Shown: positions 10,779-21,306 of the stretch, piece after piece
Layout of the letters: each line of letters starts with the position of its first letter
Position numbering within the stretch: position 1 is the first letter of the stretch
NCBI GenBank assembly: GCA_021234155.1
Contig: JAJEKV010000146.1
Location: 372,001 to 436,000 of the forward strand
From: Isoetes taiwanensis
Lineage: Eukaryota > Streptophyta > Lycopodiopsida > Isoetales > Isoetaceae
Direction: 5' to 3'
DNA length: 64,000 nt
Notes under the pieces: generated by a model
What the model saw: only the letters and a program-made list of their open reading frames with translations
What the model was told of the DNA's origin: nothing
Database searches by the model: none
Position numbers and translations under genes: made by a program

Positions 10779-11577
10779 AACATTTCTCTTTACCGACCCG
10801 CATCACACCCGCATCACAGTTCAATCTGTGACAGTAGAATACCAATTGTTTAAGTTCATACATCATTAGGAATCTAATATTTGAAAATGTTGATCAACGA
10901 TACCATGCATGGGAACGTGGTTGTAAATATGGTTGTCCAATCAATTACAAAGGGTACTATGCATGGGGATGTGGTTCTAAATATAATTATCCAATCAATT
11001 ACATATATTCCTTTTACTTTATGTTATACAATTTATACATGATTAGTAACATATCAAATGTCAATTGGAACTATCAAATACAAATTTAGCATCATCGAAC
11101 AACCAAAAATGCTTCGTCATCACCATAAATTTAGATCTTCCAACCTGTATACTTAAAGCAAAGAATTTGAGACAATTTGGAGAATTGGCCTCCTACCTTG
11201 TTTGTCATAGAAGAATGTCAATTGGTGCCTATGCATAAAGTGGGTAACCATTGTTTTGTTCTAGTTGAATGTGTTCCACAACTATTAATGTTTTGGTATG
11301 ATCTTAGAAGCCATCCAAATGAAGGCGCCTCTTTTGTGTGCAAATGAAGTATAGATTGGTCATAAAAATGTGGCAAAATTCACATCCTTTCTATGGAAAA
11401 ATCTTCCAATCCAGTTGTATATTTGACAAAGCTTTGAAACCAAAAAAAATACTTACAATGCAAGATTTGCATGAGGCTGGAGTCGATATATATATCGGCA
11501 AGATTTACACAACCAGTCTCCACCATTGAGATCGATCCAGTTGATTGATTTTTGCCTTCAATCCCTCCTCTTCAACA
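10779..11577. other. Intergenic, no gene seen
   Basis: AT-rich. Two similar sentences near 10900-10930 and 10950-10990 (TACCATGCATGGGAACGTGGTTGTAAATAT and a variant) indicate an old local duplication of about 60 bases. No coding feature is supported. Confidence 0.3.
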
Positions 11578-11910
11578 TCATTCATGAAATGAGTCTCTGA
11601 TATCAAAACAGCTTTGTCCCCGAATATCAATTCTTTTCATCCAATCAACCCAAGTGTCCCAAACTCCCCTTGGTGGACCTGGAAGCCTTGGAGGCACTGG
11701 CCGCAACATCAAATACCTATTCAGTTGCTTCGGCCCTCTCATAGCCAGTAATGCAATCTTAAATTGTCGTTCTCTTTCTTCCCTTATCCTTTCAATCTGA
11801 GGCCCAACACTTACCAAAGCAACCACGCACAGTGTTGTTGAAAGAAGGAGAGGAGAAAACAAAAGAATTAAATGGAAAAGGGGAGTAAGAACATCACAAC
11901 CATCAATCAT
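11578..11910 (-). CDS. Hypothetical ORF, 110 residues
   Basis: An open frame on the minus strand starts with a hydrophobic segment of about 30 residues (LTPLFHLILLFSPLLLSTTL). A basic region follows (IERIREERERQFKIALLAMR) and then a proline-rich stretch (RPVPPRLPGPPRGVWDTW). I recognise no family. The composition past residue 40 is more protein-like than the surroundings and could be an exon of an unidentified transposon protein. No supporting splice sites or neighbours were found. It may be chance. Confidence 0.22.
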   Translation of the reverse strand: MIDGCDVLTPLFHLILLFSPLLLSTTLCVVALVSVGPQIERIREERERQFKIALLAMRGPKQLNRYLMLRPVPPRLPGPPRGVWDTWVDWMKRIDIRGQSCFDIRDSFHE

Positions 11911-12316
11911 GCAAGCAGGGGTCGTCTCCCAAAAACAGAAACCATCTGAGATGCCTCCAAATCCATACTGTACAATTGATCAATAACTATAAAGCCAATT
12001 TGGACTAGATGAGGAAGCGCAATTTGGAAATTATCTGATTTCCTTGAATTCATGTGCCAAAGTATCTTATAAGCAATCCCAAATTCGGCATAGCGGCAGA
12101 TGAAAGCATTTCTGCTGTTGAAAGCATTGCAATAATTTTTAGTTGGTTATGTTTGTAGGAAGAAACTATGTACAACAAATTCCTGTCAAAGGGCTCCTCT
12201 TGCTGAATTACCTGCAAATACGAGTAATTTGAGGCCATGCAGAACGGGAAAATCAAGTACATCAGAGACAACTCAAATTATACATGGCAATAAAGAGAAT
12301 GCATCACGCTAGCTAG
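11911..12316. other. Likely intron upstream of the MULE-interrupted exon
   Basis: No open frame of note. It ends with possible splice acceptors (GCTAGCTAG, AG at 12311-12312 and 12315-12316) just before the short coding stretch interrupted by the MULE. Confidence 0.3.
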
Positions 12317-12348
12317 ATTCCTCTGAAGTTTTAGGCCTGGAGGAGGGG
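12317..12348 (+). pseudogene. Left part of host exon interrupted by MULE
   Basis: From a CTAG acceptor the frame reads SSEVLGLEEG, ending in the left target copy GGAGGAGGGG (12339-12348). It is in frame with the long open stretch starting at 20962 once the MULE and one target copy are left out. An in-frame TAG at 12310 shows that the exon cannot extend further left, consistent with an intron boundary here. Confidence 0.5.
12339..12348. repeat. MULE target-site duplication, left copy
   Basis: GGAGGAGGGG directly precedes the left terminal inverted repeat. The identical 10-mer follows the right TIR at 20952-20961. MULEs typically make duplications of 8-11 bp, most often 9. Confidence 0.85.
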
Positions 12349-12562
12349 CGCCCGTATATCGAGTCCGGGATCCGGTATTTCTGGACATTTTGCCTCTGGT
12401 GTTTCTGGACGTCCAGAAACACCCAATGCATGCCCATCCGCTGGTCCATGCATGCATCGATGCCCAGGACGCCCGAGGATCCATGCATCCCAGCCATCTT
12501 CAACCGCGCAACTGAACCGCGCGGTTTTTTGTCCAGAAACACCACTGATGTTTTTGAAGGCA
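12349..12562 (+). repeat. MULE left terminal inverted repeat
   Basis: It starts CGCCCGTATATCGAGTCCGG and pairs with 20733-20946. Four G bases just outside (12345-12348) also pair with C bases at 20947-20950, so the exact terminus is ambiguous by a few bases. It contains a 26-base perfect palindrome at 12398-12423 made of two opposed GTCCAGAAACACC motifs, plus further copies of TTTCTGGAC and CCAGAAACACC, and a GCGCGGTT block near 12515. Confidence 0.95.
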
Positions 12563-12808
12563 GTTGGACAGTTGGACGTGACACTTTTTTTGACTTGTAA
12601 CTGTGGCAGTGTCCCCTGTACTTGTTTGTACAGGTGCATTTAATGAATGTGGTGGTGGTATTTCCATCCCAAGGTTGGTGGGGTGTTTCCGGCCCAATTC
12701 AAACGGAATTGGGGGATCCATTCTGTTCGGCGGAATTGGGGAACCACAGAAACCAGTCTGACGGGCCTGTTCGAAAGATCCATTGGAACGCCTGGGTTCG
12801 GGCCAGGC
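12563..12808 (+). promoter_or_regulatory. MULE transposase upstream region
   Basis: A 246-base gap between the TIR and the transposase ATG. It is GC-richer than the flanks and repeats GGAATTGGGG and GATCCATTC words on both strands near 12700-12790. It presumably holds the promoter together with the TIR, as in other MULEs. No TATA box was assigned. Confidence 0.35.
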
Positions 12809-15635
12809 ATGGAGGCAGAGGATAATGGCATCCAGGTAGAACAGGTAAGGTTATATGCAGGTTGACATTGGGTTTAGCTTTAGCAGTGTGCCAAATCTTT
12901 ATAACTTAGTAATTTTTGTCTTCCAGATTCTTTTGCATCTCCCGGTTCAAGATCCCACCATCGGTGTATTTTCGAGACTGCAATTGCAATGGGAGATAGA
13001 GCAGCATTCTGTTGTGCAAGTAACCTACCCTGGACAGCAAACTATTCCAGTGCATGCATGCTATATCCCCACAAACAGGGTGCAAGATTTCGTGGAAGGG
13101 GAGCAGAATTTGCCAGGGTGCAACACCAACTTCAGGAAGCGTGGATCTCGGGGTAGAGAAGAGGGATCTGCCAAGAAAAGAGTCGACCAAAATGCCCACC
13201 TTAAAATAACCAAGTAAGTGAATTGATTTGTCATTCAGTTTCATTTGGATTCATGGAATTTCAAGTGAAGTGAATCAGGAACTGTTATTTCTCAGCTGTA
13301 ACTTAGCTTTATTCTTGAGACTTATTGCTTAGGTTTGTAACTGAACAACTATTTCTCAATTGTAGCTACTGGTGCAGCTATGGCCCTGAAGATTATCGTG
13401 AACGTTCTCGGGAGGTCAAAGATAAAACAACCCGAGCTCTAATTGCTGAAGAAAAGAAGAAGAATCCTTCGTACTCAAGGAGACAGAGGTATGGAATGAG
13501 TATTCGGCGAGGCTGCAGGTGCCACTTTCAGGTGAAGCAATTGTATTTGAGGTCTGAGATATGTAAAATTACATACTATGAGATGAGGCACATTGATAAT
13601 GAAGAGAAAGTCTGCCATGGATTTGAGGATCCTCAATGTGCAAGAACAAGGCATGATGTAGCTCCATGGCTATCAAAGAGTAAGAAGGCTTGGGCCTACC
13701 AACAGTTGCTCCATAACCATACTCCCCAAGAGGTTTTCCGTCAACACGAAGAACAATGGGAGATAGAAAAGAGGATGGATCCCAATGCCCCCAAGAACAG
13801 AGATGCATTCTTAGCCATGGATGATTTATATAATTTGTCCCGCAAGCTGGCTGCTGACACGTGGATGCTGCACAAGAATATGGCAACAAGTGTTAGGGCG
13901 TGGGTTGATTTACATCCAGAATATGTGTTCACGTACCAGGAGGGAGTCCCTTTCACATTGGACATCATCACACCGTTCCAAATGAAGATCCTGTTAGAGC
14001 ATGGAAGGGGGAATGCTGTAGCCTTGGATTCAACCTTCAAGACCAATGACCACTGCTACAGCCTTTATACCTTGCTAGTTTATGACACGCATGGAAATGG
14101 TGTCCCTGTTGCTTGGGTTCTATCCTCTAGTGCCACTGAGGAGGATATCCATCCTTGGCTGATTGCAATGAAGAACCGCATACATAGTGAAGACCCAACT
14201 TGGGAACCTGCATGCTTCATTGTAGATGATGCACAGGCTGAGATCAATGCCTTAAAGGATGTTTGGCCCGAAACGAAAATTCAGTTGTGTATTTGGCATG
14301 TTCGAAGAAACTGGATGAAATTGCTTTTAAAACATGTGAAGAACAAGAAAGTTAGGGGGGAAATGTTTAAGGAGCTCGGTCGTATTATGTATGACACTAA
14401 AGTAGATATTGACCCAAGAAGGACTAGTGATTATGTGGAAGCATGCACCAAAGAGGCCAAAAAGTTGTTGGAAGAATTCAAGGAAAAGTACAAGATGTGG
14501 AAGAGGGTTGTGAGGTATATGAATAGAGTTTGGACCAATAACATCACACATTGGATAATTGCCACAAGGATGTATCCACACGCTAATCAAGAGACTAATG
14601 CTGGTATAGAGTCCTACCATTCGCACATGAAGAGGAGATTAGGGGTATCCAAGCATGCCTTGAGAGGAAGGAGAATAGATTGGCTCATTTACATGCTTAC
14701 AGGTACATTACGAACTCACTTGTCCTTTGATAGGTTCATGAAGGATTCGGGTTTTAAAACCAACAAGAGACAGGAGCACATAGTTGAGACTGCCATCATA
14801 GGTGCTCGAGAACTTCCAGATGTAGCTGTTAGATGGCTGAACTTCAAGGAGGGGAGAGCCGAGGTGTGGAGTCAAAACATGGACAACTGGGATGAACCAG
14901 AGAGGCTTTGCCTTACTTAGTGGAGGTTGCACATGAACATTGGTCATCATGTGATTGTCCATGGGGTATGAAAGGGAATATGTGCAAGCATCAAGTTAAG
15001 GTGATCAGGATGATGTCCAGGTACAAAGAAGAAGACATTCTAAGGTTTTCTGGTACTCTACATGGTTCTCAGGCTGGCGGGCTGTCCAATCTAAGGTCCT
15101 TTGCCGAGGCATATGATGACACCATGCCTTCTTGGGAAGAAGGGCCATGCACAGGAGTTGCATCCGATGATGAAGAATTGGATTGTAAAATTGGGGCTGG
15201 TTTGAGTGAAAACCCCAAGGTGTTACAGAGCATAGAGGAGACAATGGCAGGTCTCAAGGAGACCATTGCTAGGAGCCCCCAGGTATGGAATCAAGCTAGG
15301 TTCCTTTTAGCTGAACTTAGCAATAAGCTGGCAAGGCTAAGTGAAAGTAGAAATGTCAATTTCATGGCACCGAGTCTAGCCATGGTACAAGACTTCAATG
15401 GGAACACCATTGCTAGACCAGTACCTTTCGTGGAGAGCCACAAGAAGAGGAAGAAGAGGAGTTCACTTAGCATTTTCTCGAAGGAATGCGAAGATCATAT
15501 CACACGATGTGAAGGTATTGCATTAATTCTAACACTCTCTTTGAAATTATTTCCTCTACTTGCGGATAGTAATGTTAAGTGGTAAATGCCATGTTGCTCT
15601 TGGGTGATGGTGGAGGCAATGCCAAGGGGGTCTGA
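12809..15635 (+). pseudogene. MULE transposase (DDE, SWIM zinc finger), one frameshift
   Basis: The enzyme cuts and joins element ends. Exon 1 is 12809-12844 (MEAEDNGIQVEQ), exon 2 is 12927-13213 and exon 3 starts at 13366; phases agree (AA/C across intron 2). An N-terminal Cys/His region (GCRCHF...CHG) resembles FAR1/WRKY-GCM1 zinc fingers. The MULE core follows: ALDSTFKT (first Asp, about residue 328), IVDDAQ (second Asp, about 394), LCIWHVRRNW (CxxH motif) and GIESYHSHMK (catalytic Glu, about 522). The SWIM finger CDCPWGMKGNMCKHQVKV comes next, but only after a shift from frame 2 to frame 1 between about 14895 and 14917. Without the shift the protein ends at TAG 14918, before SWIM. A last intron from 15516 to about 15614 and a stop near 15635 are possible. 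Confidence 0.88.
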
Positions 15636-15859
15636 TCATGGATGCTGCAGTTAGCATAAAGGGGTACATTGCTTGAATATTGCACTATTAAGATCATTAG
15701 TCATATGTGTGCTCCATCTTTTGATGACTTCTGATAATTTAAAAGATATACTGTAGTTGCTCCTTTCGGATACATATGGATACATATGGATTTTCAATCC
15801 AATCTTGCTGTTAAGTAATCTTGCTGTTAAGTAACTTATGTTCAGTAACCATGCTTATG

Positions 15860-16880
15860 TCTAGAAACACCAAGACTTGGCCAGAAACACCACTGGCTAG
15901 GCCAGAAACACCATTGACTTCGGCGGAAATACCACCCTTTTGGCGAAACACCTGGCTAGGCTAGAAACACCACTCAATTGGCGGAAACACCACTCTTTTG
16001 GCCGTAAAACACCACTGGCTTGGCTAGAAACACCACTCAATTGGCCAGAAACACCACTCTTTTGGCCAGAAACACCACTGGCTTGGCTAGAAACACCACC
16101 GACCGGCCGGAAACACCATATGCACGGCCAGAAATGCCACTCAATTGGCCAGAAACACCACTCAATTGGCCAAAAACACCACCTAGATGGCCAGAAACAC
16201 CGCCTAAATGGCCAGAAACACCACTACCTTAAACAACCCTTCAATGTTTTGCATGTTGTACTCTTGTGGCCAGAAACACCAAGGATGTGGCACTCATATT
16301 TCTACAAGGGGTTGCACTCACTTGTTGAAAGTTGCAATTCAAGGTTTTAGATATTGTATTGCAACCACTCTTCTCAATGTTTTAGATATTGTATTCCATT
16401 TAGAGGTCTCAATGTTCTATATATTGTATTCCAATTATCCTTCTCAATGTTCTAGGTATTGTATTCCAATTGGAGGTTGCATGTGCTCACAACACTTGCC
16501 CAGAAACACCACTCAATTGGCCAGAAACACCACTCAAATTGGCCAGAAACACCATATGCCTGGCCAGAAACACCACTCAATTGGCCAGAAACACCACTCA
16601 AATTGGCCAGAAACACCACCAAAATGGCGGAAACACCACCTAAATTTAAACACCACTCGCTTTTAAACACCATTTCATACTGTTTTACATGTTGTACTCT
16701 TGTGTGGCTTGAAACACCACTTTTCTGGCCAGAAACACCACTAAAAAGGCCATAAACACCATCTAAAAGGCCAGAAACACCAAGAATATGGCCAGAAATA
16801 CCACTAACTTGGCCAGAAACACCAAGATGTCTGACAAAAATAGCAGGTGTTTCTGGTCATATACTTGGTGTTTCTGGTCA
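15860..16880 (+). repeat. MULE internal array 1: GGCCAGAAACACC at 21-bp spacing
   Basis: Dozens of copies of GGCCAGAAACACCA lie between the convergent transposase and protease genes. In the clean stretch, GGCC/GGCT positions fall at 16022, 16043, 16064, 16085, 16105, 16126, 16147, 16168, 16189 and 16210, that is 21 bp apart with one step of 20. Only the 7-8 bases between motifs vary. Bases 16330-16480 hold a second repeat, about 40 bases, built on TTTTAGATATTGTATTCCAA. The last motifs near 16850-16880 are inverted. Open frames across it are repeat products. Confidence 0.95.
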
Positions 16881-17062
16881 AAGAGACACCATCCATAACA
16901 GTTGCAAAATGCTGTACAAGTCTTCTGTGACATAGTTATGCAATAACTTATGCTGTAAATCATGGAATAACTACAAAATCTGCTACCATGTTCCAGCCAA
17001 TCAAGAGTTTAGAAGCCAACACTGTTCAAGAGTTTAAAAGCAAAAGAAAAACAGAACATTTC

Positions 17063-19459
17063 TTAGATTGTCTTGGGTGGCTTTTTGGCCTGCACCACGG
17101 CTTCATGTAGCCTGCCCAGCATGCTGCTAAATGTGTCTCTGCAGTTTGCCACATCAATCTTGTCAAACCAGTCCTTAGTTACATGCATTTCAGCTTGTTA
17201 GTGTGATTGCGCAGTAGTATCTTCACACAACCAATACCCTTACCTCGACAGGTAGCAGCTGGAAATCCTTGAGAATGAAATCTCGTATAAAGCACCTTGC
17301 ATACAGTAATGTGTACACCCCACAGTCTGAACCATTTTGCTGCTGTGGACCGCGCATTTCAATTGCTTGAATGTCAGCCATTTCTGGTGCAGGGCTGCCC
17401 CAACTAGCATGCACTTCCTTGAGCAGCCTGCAGCCATCTCATGCTAGTGAGAGATGAATTTAAAAAAACCAACAAATAGTATTGCATGCAAATAACTTAC
17501 TCGACTACTTCTCGGGCCACATCAGCAGAATGATATCTCATCATAGAATCAAAATGCAGCAAGGCAGGGTGTGGCACTCCAAGTGACTTACATATTTCCC
17601 AATCAGCACAATACAGGTAAAGGCTCCAATGGTGGCTGCACTTAAACGAGGTGAGAGAGACAGAATTGTAGAGCAGTGATAAATGGACGAGTATTTTAAA
17701 TGTAAATAAATGTCATCATGCCAAAAATAACTTACCTTCTTACCACGGGCAACCAGTAGAAGAGAGATGGTTCTCGAGGTCTAGGAGGAATAATCTTCCT
17801 CCAAATTGACTCTCTCTTATTCATGTAGAGGTCTACCAGTCCAGGATGAAAAAACACATGACTTCATCTCTGGTGGACTGGTATGGTATGAGAGACCACC
17901 CTGCACAAGAATTTTGAATTCAGAAAAGATGCACAATCAGACTCTATAAAAGGGAAGACACTTACATCAAGTAGGCACCCACGCATTGCTCATTCAGCCA
18001 AGACAAGCCAACCTTCTCAGGATTATCTGAACCAGGATGCTCAAAGGAAATGGCTTCTGATTGACATATCACAAATTCACCTTTGCCATCTTTTACAGTA
18101 GCCCAAAGTGGGCTCCTAAGATGCACGGGCCACTGAGCATCGTATGAAAGAATTGGATTGGCCTTGGTGGCTTTCCCTTTCTTCTTTTTGTTAGCCCATT
18201 CCAAGGTAGTGAGGTCATCAAGATGCATGAAGAATTCAAAATCCAAAATAAAATCCTCGGTCATAGTTACCATTGTTCTCTTGATCACGTCTGTCTCCCC
18301 ATCATCTACCACATCCAAGTAAGTAGACATCTGGTGCACGGGAGAAGCTGCAGCAGCACTCAAAGGGGTACCCAAAGAAGTTTCGGCCCCAATCCTCAGC
18401 CTTGGTTTCTGTGGAGCTTTAAAATTCAAGCCAGCAACTATGGATTTTGTTAGCAATGTAACTGGTGTGGATGGAGATTTGGGGACACTAGAGATGCCCT
18501 CAAACCTGCCACAATAAAGAAGCCGTGTCTGCAGCCCCAGCTTGCATGTCTCCAAATTCCCATAAGCCTCACGGTCAGCCCATTCATTTCGGTCCACAGA
18601 ATCAAGACCATAATTGTGTGCTATGTACCTCTCACACTGAGCTATTTTTTTCTCTTTCATTGCCTCCCATTCCATCCTCCTCTGAGCTACATACCTCCCA
18701 GCATAAGACGCCAAAGTGTTCTCTTTCTCCTCCCCATCTTCAATATTCTGGAGCATAGCCCGGCCAGCACCCAGAGCTAGATCTTTGCATCTCTTTAAAA
18801 ACCTGGACAGATTTAACTTATACTTATATTCTGGATCAAGGGCTCGCTGCAAAGCATACTGGGATAAATCTCGCCCTTCCCTTCTTTTCTGCTTGGTAAC
18901 AGCCAACCTCTTTCTGCCCACTGGACTGCACAACCACATGCAATCCGTGCTCCCTTGCCAAGTGATCTTGCAGCCTTTGTTTTTTAACCGAAGACCAAAC
19001 ACAACCTTGAAATAAACAAACATGCCTATTTTTCTTATTGCTGTAATAATACCTGCGTTCCCAAGCCGCTTCATCGATCTCGGAATCCTCCTCTGAGTAA
19101 GCAGCAACTACCTTGGCATCCTGAGGTGCTCCACGCGGTGGGCTTCCCATATCTGTCCTTTTTTGCTTCTTGATCTCTCTCAAGGACTTTGTTTGAATAG
19201 CATCTGGCTGCTGCCCCGGCTGTTTTTCTAAGGCCCTGGCTCTCATTTGCAGCAAAAGTTCCTCTGGAGATGGCTCGGCTGACCCTGCTCCCTTGGCTGA
19301 GCCCGCTCCCTCGGGTGACCCTGCTTCCTCCGAGAAAGCTTTCCCGGAGCTGTAATACCAGTCCGAGCTCTCATCAGAGCTCGCGTTTTCTTCCTCCGAG
19401 CTGTCATTGGGGCAGCCCCATCTCGGCATATTGGCGTCGCGCGAGCCCGAAGCTGCCAT
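17063..19459 (-). pseudogene. C2H2 zinc finger + ULP1-type SUMO protease carried by MULE, two lesions
   Basis: Exons on the minus strand: 19459-17966, 17900-17736, 17635-17501, 17427-17244 and 17173-17063. All have GT-AG introns and consistent phases. The N terminus is acidic and Ser/Glu-rich. A C2H2 finger follows (CLFQGC...HLAREH, spacing C-x4-C-x12-H-x4-H). The C terminus is a C48 peptidase: SWLNEQCVGAYL, HHWSLYLY (catalytic His), LLHFDSM (Asp) and QQQNGSDCGVYTLLYARC (oxyanion Gln and catalytic Cys). The family removes SUMO from proteins. Lesions: a one-base frameshift between about 18890 and 18945, just after the finger, and an in-frame TGA at 17866-17864 in exon 2. The active-site residues are all present. 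It is convergent with the transposase. Confidence 0.85.
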
Positions 19460-19844
19460 GGCACTGCGCTAAACGAACCTGCTCTGCCCTGTTTTTTCGG
19501 ACCTGTGCCAAATGAACCTGCACCAAACGAACCTGTTTTTTCGGATGTGCTTTTCCTGTTTTTTTGGATGTGCTTTTGGTTGGGTCTGTGCTTTCCTATT
19601 TCGACCAAGCCATACCTGCCCCAAAAATTTTTGGACATGTGCTTTTCGTTTCGATCAAGATACTTTTCTGACAGGAACATTCTATTTCGAACCATTAGAT
19701 TTGCCCTGAAATTTAAAAATCTTGTGATGATTGATGTCGTACCATTGACACTGATGTTTAAAGAATATTTAGTTTCGACCCACTTCAAGTGCATTTAATA
19801 CTAGTACTCCCTTCCGAACAAAATTACCCATGGTTATGGTTAGA
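19460..19844. other. Upstream region of the ULP gene
   Basis: The gap between the protease start and array 2. It repeats GAACCTGYNCCAAAYGAACCTG near 19475-19540 and has no separate gene. It probably contains the promoter of the minus-strand gene. Confidence 0.35.
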
Positions 19845-20595
19845 AACACCCAGCCAGAAACACCATAACATTGGCTAGAAACACCTTACCCTTACTCAAC
19901 ACATTATGAAATCATCATTTCCATTTGAGATTGCCAGAAACACCATAAATTTGGCCAGAAACACCATGCCTGGCCAGAAACACCAATGGCTGGCCATAAA
20001 CAACATCCCTCAGGCCTTCCCCATGCTAGTGGCCAGAAACACCATGCCTCTGGCCAGACACACCATGCCTCTGGCCAGAAACACCATTCCTCTGGCCAGA
20101 AACACCATGCCTCTGGCCAGAAACACCATGCCATGCCTCTGGCCAGAAAAACCATGCCTCTGGCCAGAAACACCATGCTTGTGGCCAGAAACACCATGCT
20201 TGTGGCAAGAAAACCATGTCCTTGTGGCCAGAGTTGCAATTCAATGTTTTAGATATTGTGTTCCAATGTTCTTAGCATTATTAAGTTATCAATTCCAATT
20301 GAGATTTATGATTAATAATTGGTTGCAATCGGGATCTTGTGAATTGCAATTCAATGTTTTAGATATTATGTTCCAATTACATGTCTCAAGATGTAAAACC
20401 CCGCAACTCCATGTTGGGTTGCAAATTTGGCATTCACAATATTTATCTACACTATGTCAATGGGATGGCTCTATAACTTTTGTATCCTATGGCCAGAAAG
20501 ACTTAGCCCATGACCAGAAACACCTGTGGCCAGAAATACCAGGTATTGTCCTGAAACACCTATCACATTGGCATGACCAGAAAAACCATACCCAC
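19845..20595 (+). repeat. MULE internal array 2: GGCCAGAAACACCATGCCTCT at 21 bp
   Basis: The same 13-mer as array 1. GGCC positions are 20031, 20052, 20073, 20094, 20115, 20141, 20162, 20183 and 20204: every step is 21 bp except one of 26, where ATGCC is duplicated. Degenerate copies extend to about 20590. The TTTTAGATATTGTGTTCCAA repeat of array 1 recurs at about 20245-20385, so the two arrays share two repeat families. It lies between the ULP gene start and the right TIR. Confidence 0.95.
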
Positions 20596-20732
20596 ACTAC
20601 CGGATTTGCTCACGCCTGTGGGGAATGCAATCCCGTTTGAATTTGGAGGGGTACAATCATAACCCTGAATTTAATGCACCTGGCAACCTCAAACGAACCC
20701 GCCACAGGTATGATGCTGCCCGGTCCAAAAAG

Positions 20733-20946
20733 TGCCTTCAAAAACATCAGTGGTGTTTCTGGACAAAAAACCGCGCGGTTCAGTTGCGCGGTTGAAGATG
20801 GCTGGGATGCATGGATCCTCGGGCGTCCTGGGCATCGATGCATGCATGGACCAGCAGATGGGCATGCATTGGGTGTTTCTGGACGTCCAGAAACACTAGA
20901 GGCAAAATGTCCAGAAACACCGGATCCCGGACTCGATATACGGGCG
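20733..20946 (-). repeat. MULE right terminal inverted repeat
   Basis: Reverse complement of 12349-12562 over the full 214 bases with 3 substitutions counted. One of them breaks the 26-base palindrome in this copy (CACTAG instead of CACC). Confidence 0.95.
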
Positions 20947-20951
20947 CCCCC

Positions 20952-20961
20952 GGAGGAGGGG
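20952..20961. repeat. MULE target-site duplication, right copy
   Basis: GGAGGAGGGG, identical to 12339-12348. Confidence 0.85.
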
Positions 20962-21306
20962 TTGATCCGATGCAAAATAGATTTCACATGCATATCCAAG
21001 GAATCCGAAAGTACAGAATATTTCGACAATGTACCAGTAGTCTTACCTACAATTAACAGCTCTGGAGATGGTTTGGATGATATCTTTGAAGAGATTGATG
21101 AAACTATTTTAGAAGAAATAGACAATGCCTGCAAGCAGAACAGAAAATGGCAGGCTGATAACAACACCAGTATTTTCACATGCGACTCTGGAAATTCTTT
21201 TCAAGGACTAGGAAACACAGCTCTTCCAGCTGCGTATTTATCAGAAGAAATTTCACCATTGTATGTGGAAGAAATCGGCCATATGGTAATAGACTTACTG
21301 AATTGA
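20962..21306 (+). pseudogene. Right part of host exon interrupted by MULE; unknown protein C terminus
   Basis: Open for 114 codons after the right target copy: LIRCKIDFTCISKESEST, then an acidic stretch (GLDDIFEEIDETILEEIDNA) and a stop at 21304-21306 after GHMVIDLLN. The composition is protein-like and acidic. I do not recognise the family. The frame joins 12317-12348 exactly if the MULE and one target copy are ignored, so the exon was probably coding before insertion. As it stands, the frame would have to be entered from within the TIR. Confidence 0.5.

Larger units (their letters stand above)
12349..20951. mobile_element. Mutator-like DNA transposon (MULE) with ULP1-type protease gene
   Basis: The element is about 8.6 kb. 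TIRs at 12349-12562 and 20733-20946 are both 214 bases long, with no indel and 3 mismatches counted by eye. A 10-bp direct duplication flanks it. Inside are a MULE transposase gene on the plus strand (12809 to about 15635), a repeat array (15.86-16.88 kb), a convergent zinc-finger/ULP1 gene on the minus strand (19459-17063) and a second array (19.85-20.6 kb). Pairing of a MULE transposase with a ULP1-like cysteine protease is known in plants from Kaonashi-type MULEs. The internal 21-bp phased arrays are not part of that description as far as I know. Near-identical TIRs imply a recent insertion. Confidence 0.93.

Noticed and set aside
15860-16880. CRISPR-like appearance of regularly spaced repeats
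   Set aside because: The repeat core is only 13 bases, linkers are 7-8 bases, the host is a plant and the array lies inside a MULE.
19906-20640. Open frame of 244 residues across array 2
   Set aside because: It exists only because the 21-bp period is a multiple of three and lacks stops; the sequence is repetitive with no domain.
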